Below are positions 61,915 to 64,000 of a DNA stretch of 64,000 bases, one piece after another (positions within the stretch are counted from its first letter, which is position 1; each line of letters begins with the position of its first letter). Below the pieces are notes generated by a model. That model ran no database searches, was not told the origin of the DNA, and saw only the letters and a list, made by a program, of their open reading frames with translations. The translations under genes were made by a program, and so were the position numbers. This stretch comes from Erwinia persicina NBRC 102418 (GTDB taxonomy: Bacteria > Pseudomonadota > Gammaproteobacteria > Enterobacterales > Enterobacteriaceae): contig NZ_BCTN01000003.1 in assembly GCF_001571305.1 (NCBI RefSeq), positions 182,457-246,456 of the forward strand, in the 5' to 3' direction.

Positions 61915-62151
61915 CTATTTTTCGACAATTTCCTTCACATCTTTCTGATGAATTTGATGGGAGTTACCGTCAGTATCTTTATAGGAGATCAGACCGGTGT
62001 CTTTATCTTTAACAGGCTTGCCATGCGTCGTAACCATGTGCCCGTCATCCGTTGAAATAACATAATCACTTGAACAGGCGGTCATGACTAATACAGCTGA
62101 CATGATAATACCCACTAACGTGCATTTTTTGGCTGATACGGACAGTTTCAT
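61915..62151 (-). CDS. YgdI/YgdR-family lipoprotein (third copy)
   Basis: 78 residues, lipobox MTAC (Cys near 26) and the DUF903 pattern 'ISTDDGHMVTTHGKPVKDKD' plus 'TGLISYKD.DGNSHQI'. GAAAAGTTA precedes ATG. A third paralogue in the window besides the tandem pair near 5 kb. Function of the family unknown. Confidence 0.87.
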   Translation of the reverse strand: MKLSVSAKKCTLVGIIMSAVLVMTACSSDYVISTDDGHMVTTHGKPVKDKDTGLISYKDTDGNSHQIHQKDVKEIVEK

Positions 62152-62775
62152 TAACTTTTCTCTTCTCTATTTGCGTTTCGACGGGATAAACAGATGCTGT
62201 ATCTTCGTACTTTCACCCTAAACAGAAATACAATGAGGAGTTCAGAACATTCGCAATAAATGTTAAATTTGATTTATATCATTTAATTATCATTGAATGA
62301 GTGAAAATGAAAAGACTTTTTTTTCGATTCAACCCCCGCGATTTCCTGATGTCTTTTTTTACTAATCACGCCCTTCACATTAAATAAAAACTAATAATTT
62401 TAATTACTTATAAATAAAAAATGAAATTTCAGCAGGCAACCTTACTTTGACGGGAGAGAGTAATGGGATACTTTCCCCCGATTGTTCGGCGCTTAACCCA
62501 GCCCGGCCCCTGGTGACAAGTCCCATTCGGGAACGGATGACAGAAAGCCTAAAAAATAAACAAAAAATACTTTTCATCCGGTGTTTTGGTTCATTTTGTT
62601 CCACAAAAAGTTTTCCGTTTTAACACCTTTTCCTGCCACACTTTTCTCAAAAATTTAAAATACGGCCCCCCTGAGTCGCAGCAACTGTCTTTAAAAAAAT
62701 ATTACGCCCTTTAAGATTTCGTTAAGAACTTTCCTGTAATTTACCCAGACACGATATTTACAAGGAAATAAAATC
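62152..62775. other. AT-rich intergenic region
   Basis: About 620 bp without a convincing gene; an open frame on the minus strand (62404-62604) is rejected for composition. Promoters for the two flanking divergent genes should lie here. Confidence 0.4.
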
Positions 62776-63159
62776 ATAAAAAAAGTCATCTTAATTACCC
62801 TATTGGCTGGCCTTTCATTCGGCGTTGCCGCACAGCAGCAAGGTTTCATTACCCCTGAAGGACAGAGCTATTCTCAGGGCGGCTTTAAAGGCCCTACACC
62901 GGGTTTATCTTCCGTTGCAGAGGCTAAAACGTTACGTGATGATGCCTGGGTTGTTCTTGAAGGTAATATCGTCAGGCAGGTGGGTCATGAACTTTATGAG
63001 TTCAGTGACAGCACCGGCACCATTAATGTGGATATCGATGATAAGCGCTGGCTGGGTCAGGCCGCCTCACCGGGAAGCAAGATCCGGATTGAGGGTGAAA
63101 TCGATAAAGACTGGAACAGCGTTGAGATTGATGTAAAAAATCTTCGCGTCCTGAAGTAA
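62776..63159 (+). CDS. YgiW/YdeI-family OB-fold periplasmic protein with non-standard start
   Basis: About 127 residues, matching E. coli YgiW: 'GGFKGPTPGLSSV', 'AKTLRDDAWVVLEGNIV', 'GTINVDIDDKRW' and 'KDWNSVEIDVKNLRV'. A normal signal peptide ('KKVILITLLAGLSFGVAAQ') would begin at AUA 62776 or AUC 62773, behind AAGGAAAT; no ATG/GTG exists there. The nearest standard codon is TTG at 62803, which would remove the basic N-region. Stress-tolerance role in the family (peroxide, Cd, acid). Confidence 0.8.
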   Translation: MKKVILITLLAGLSFGVAAQQQGFITPEGQSYSQGGFKGPTPGLSSVAEAKTLRDDAWVVLEGNIVRQVGHELYEFSDSTGTINVDIDDKRWLGQAASPGSKIRIEGEIDKDWNSVEIDVKNLRVLK

Positions 63160-63250
63160 CCTGCAATGGAGTTCTGGCCGATTAGACGTGGTGATTCCGT
63201 CAGCCGTGGTATAAATTCAGGATTCAATTTGAGTGAACGAAGGCGCAGGC

Positions 63251-63688
63251 ATGTCGCAAAATATACCCGATATTAACGTGTTGTTTGTCGCAGGATTTGG
63301 GCCCGTCGCGCAGAATAGTGCTTCCAGCGCCAGCTTTTATGTGCAGGCGCTCGGTTTGCCGCTTAAGCCTTTAGAGGGTAACGGCGATTACCTGGTTTCT
63401 GAAGAGGGTCTGTTGAAGGGCGTTAAGCATTTCGCCGTCTGGCCACTGTCACAGGCCGCACATTCCTGCTTTGGCGCTGACCAGTGGCCAGCTGAACACC
63501 CGATACCACAGGGATGGATTGAATATGAGGTACGGGATCTCGATGCTGCTACCCGTATCCTGCGCGAAAAAGGGTATCGCCTCCTGGTGGCTAACCGCAC
63601 CGAACCCTGGGGGCAGACAGTCACACGCCTGCTGAGTCCTGAAGGGTTGCTTACCGGGCTGACGATCACCCCCTGGCTGCGTGACTAA
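63251..63688 (+). CDS. VOC-family glyoxalase-like protein
   Basis: 145 residues: 'DINVLFVAGFGPVAQ..ASFYVQALGLPL', 'GWIEYEVRDLDAATRILREK' and 'WGQTVTRLLSPEGLLTGLT', the paired beta-alpha units of VOC proteins. AAGGCGCAGGC precedes the ATG at 63251. Substrate unknown. Confidence 0.83.
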   Translation: MSQNIPDINVLFVAGFGPVAQNSASSASFYVQALGLPLKPLEGNGDYLVSEEGLLKGVKHFAVWPLSQAAHSCFGADQWPAEHPIPQGWIEYEVRDLDAATRILREKGYRLLVANRTEPWGQTVTRLLSPEGLLTGLTITPWLRD

Positions 63689-63783
63689 ACGAAGCAGCCA
63701 ATAAAGACCATGATGACAGGGAAAAGATAGGATGATTGTAACGGTATAAATTGAGTGGTTTCTTTTTTACAGTCCTGGGGAAA

Positions 63784-63822
63784 GGTTTTGGGGAAGGGTT
63801 TTGGGGAAGGGTTTTGGGGAAG
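63784..63822. repeat. three tandem copies of a 13-bp G-rich unit
   Basis: GGTTTTGGGGAAG is repeated three times exactly, with a partial copy before it. The plus strand holds several G3-G4 runs with 2-4 base spacers, suiting a G-quadruplex. It lies in the gap between the VOC gene and icd. Confidence 0.85.
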
Positions 63823-63845
63823 ACTTTCTGTGGTAGAGAAATGAG

Positions 63846-63868
63846 GGCGGGAGCACCAGGCCCCCGCC
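63846..63868 (-). terminator. hairpin after icd
   Basis: GGCGGG and CCCGCC pair around an 11-base loop, 12 bp after the icd stop on the minus strand. Weak T run only. Confidence 0.45.
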
Positions 63869-63879
63869 AGCAAACACAC

Positions 63880-64000
63880 TTACATGTGTTTGATCATCGC
63901 GTCGCCAAACTCTGAAGCTTTCAGCAACTTAGCGCCGTCCATCTGACGTTCGAAGTCATAGGTCACGGTTTTGGCAGCGATTGCGCCTTCCATGCCTTTA
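63880..64000 (-). CDS. icd: isocitrate dehydrogenase, C-terminal end (cut by window edge)
   Basis: The last 39 codons read '[20 protein letters not shown]' then '[19 protein letters not shown]' and stop at TAA, which matches the C terminus of enterobacterial NADP-dependent Icd. The enzyme makes 2-oxoglutarate from isocitrate in the TCA cycle. The 3' end of icd is a known phage e14/21 attachment site in E. coli; here it looks intact and has no phage gene beside it. Confidence 0.9.
   Translation of the reverse strand, partial: KGMEGAIAAKTVTYDFERQMDGAKLLKASEFGDAMIKHM

Noticed and set aside
62404..62604. Minus-strand open frame of 66 codons in the AT-rich gap
   Set aside because: Low-complexity, no ribosome-binding site and no family resemblance.
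63784..63822. CRISPR-like array
   Set aside because: The 13-bp units are directly adjacent with no spacers, and no cas gene is near.
63880..64000. Prophage attached at icd
   Set aside because: The icd 3' end reads through to a normal C terminus and no integrase or phage gene lies beside it in the window.

Overview
The window is chromosomal DNA from a member of the Enterobacterales, most likely Erwiniaceae (Erwinia/Pantoea type). This is judged from protein similarity and gene content, not from a search. The core genes match those around 25-27 min of the E. coli map (ycgZ/ymgA/ariR, treA, a GlsB/YeaQ-type gene, ycgR, emtA, ldcA, bluF, icd), but their order is rearranged. The right edge is the 3' end of icd.

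Layout. 0-1.8 kb: three adjacent thymidylate-kinase-like P-loop genes, the first cut by the window edge. 2.3-4.5 kb: five small YmgB-family regulators (YcgZ, two YmgA-like, AriR and an inverted fifth). 4.9-5.4 kb: tandem YgdI/YgdR-type lipoproteins. 5.5-15.7 kb: a C4-dicarboxylate block with DcuS/DcuR, ApbE, a three-domain NADH:fumarate-reductase-type flavoprotein, a DASS-family anion transporter preceded by a perfect FNR box, and class I fumarase. Together these could import dicarboxylates, make fumarate and reduce it in the cytoplasm as an anaerobic electron sink. 15.9-28.4 kb: chemoreceptor, DUF805 protein, an exported repeat protein overlapping a DUF3142 gene, type-2 ArgC, trehalase, YcgR, EmtA, LdcA, an MBL-fold protein and a methyltransferase. 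28.5-34.8 kb: LexA-controlled dinI-like gene, an orphan holin pair, LysR/oxidoreductase, and umuDC behind a consensus LexA box.

34.8-50.5 kb is an accessory region. It holds single-gene modules (VOC, GNAT, RidA, SUKH, TetR/SDR, phosphoesterase, GntR/OsmC, TetR/MFS/MFS, 2H-phosphoesterase-like, ASCH, GFA), many followed by copies of one palindromic repeat built on TGTCCGCT...AGCGGACA. Among them lie broken genes: a tyrosine recombinase tail, an IS3-family OrfA start, a RepFIB-like replication initiator piece, a colicin-like translocation domain with a frameshift, and a LysE-like piece. These suggest one or more ancient plasmid integrations.

50.6-64 kb: secreted chorismate mutase; a cyclase/carboxymuconolactone-decarboxylase pair with a divergent AraC regulator; BluF (BLUF-degenerate EAL) far from the YmgB array and without BluR nearby; an orphan HicB-like protein; a tight four-gene operon (HAD phosphatase, alpha/beta hydrolase, two small DMT transporters) facing a class III aminotransferase; lipoproteins; a YgiW-like OB-fold protein with no normal start codon; a VOC protein; a G-rich 13-bp tandem repeat; and icd.

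The strongest candidates for something not yet described are the repeat-marked module chain, the phosphatase/hydrolase/transporter-pair/aminotransferase cluster, and the kinase-like gene trio. No function is proven from sequence alone.
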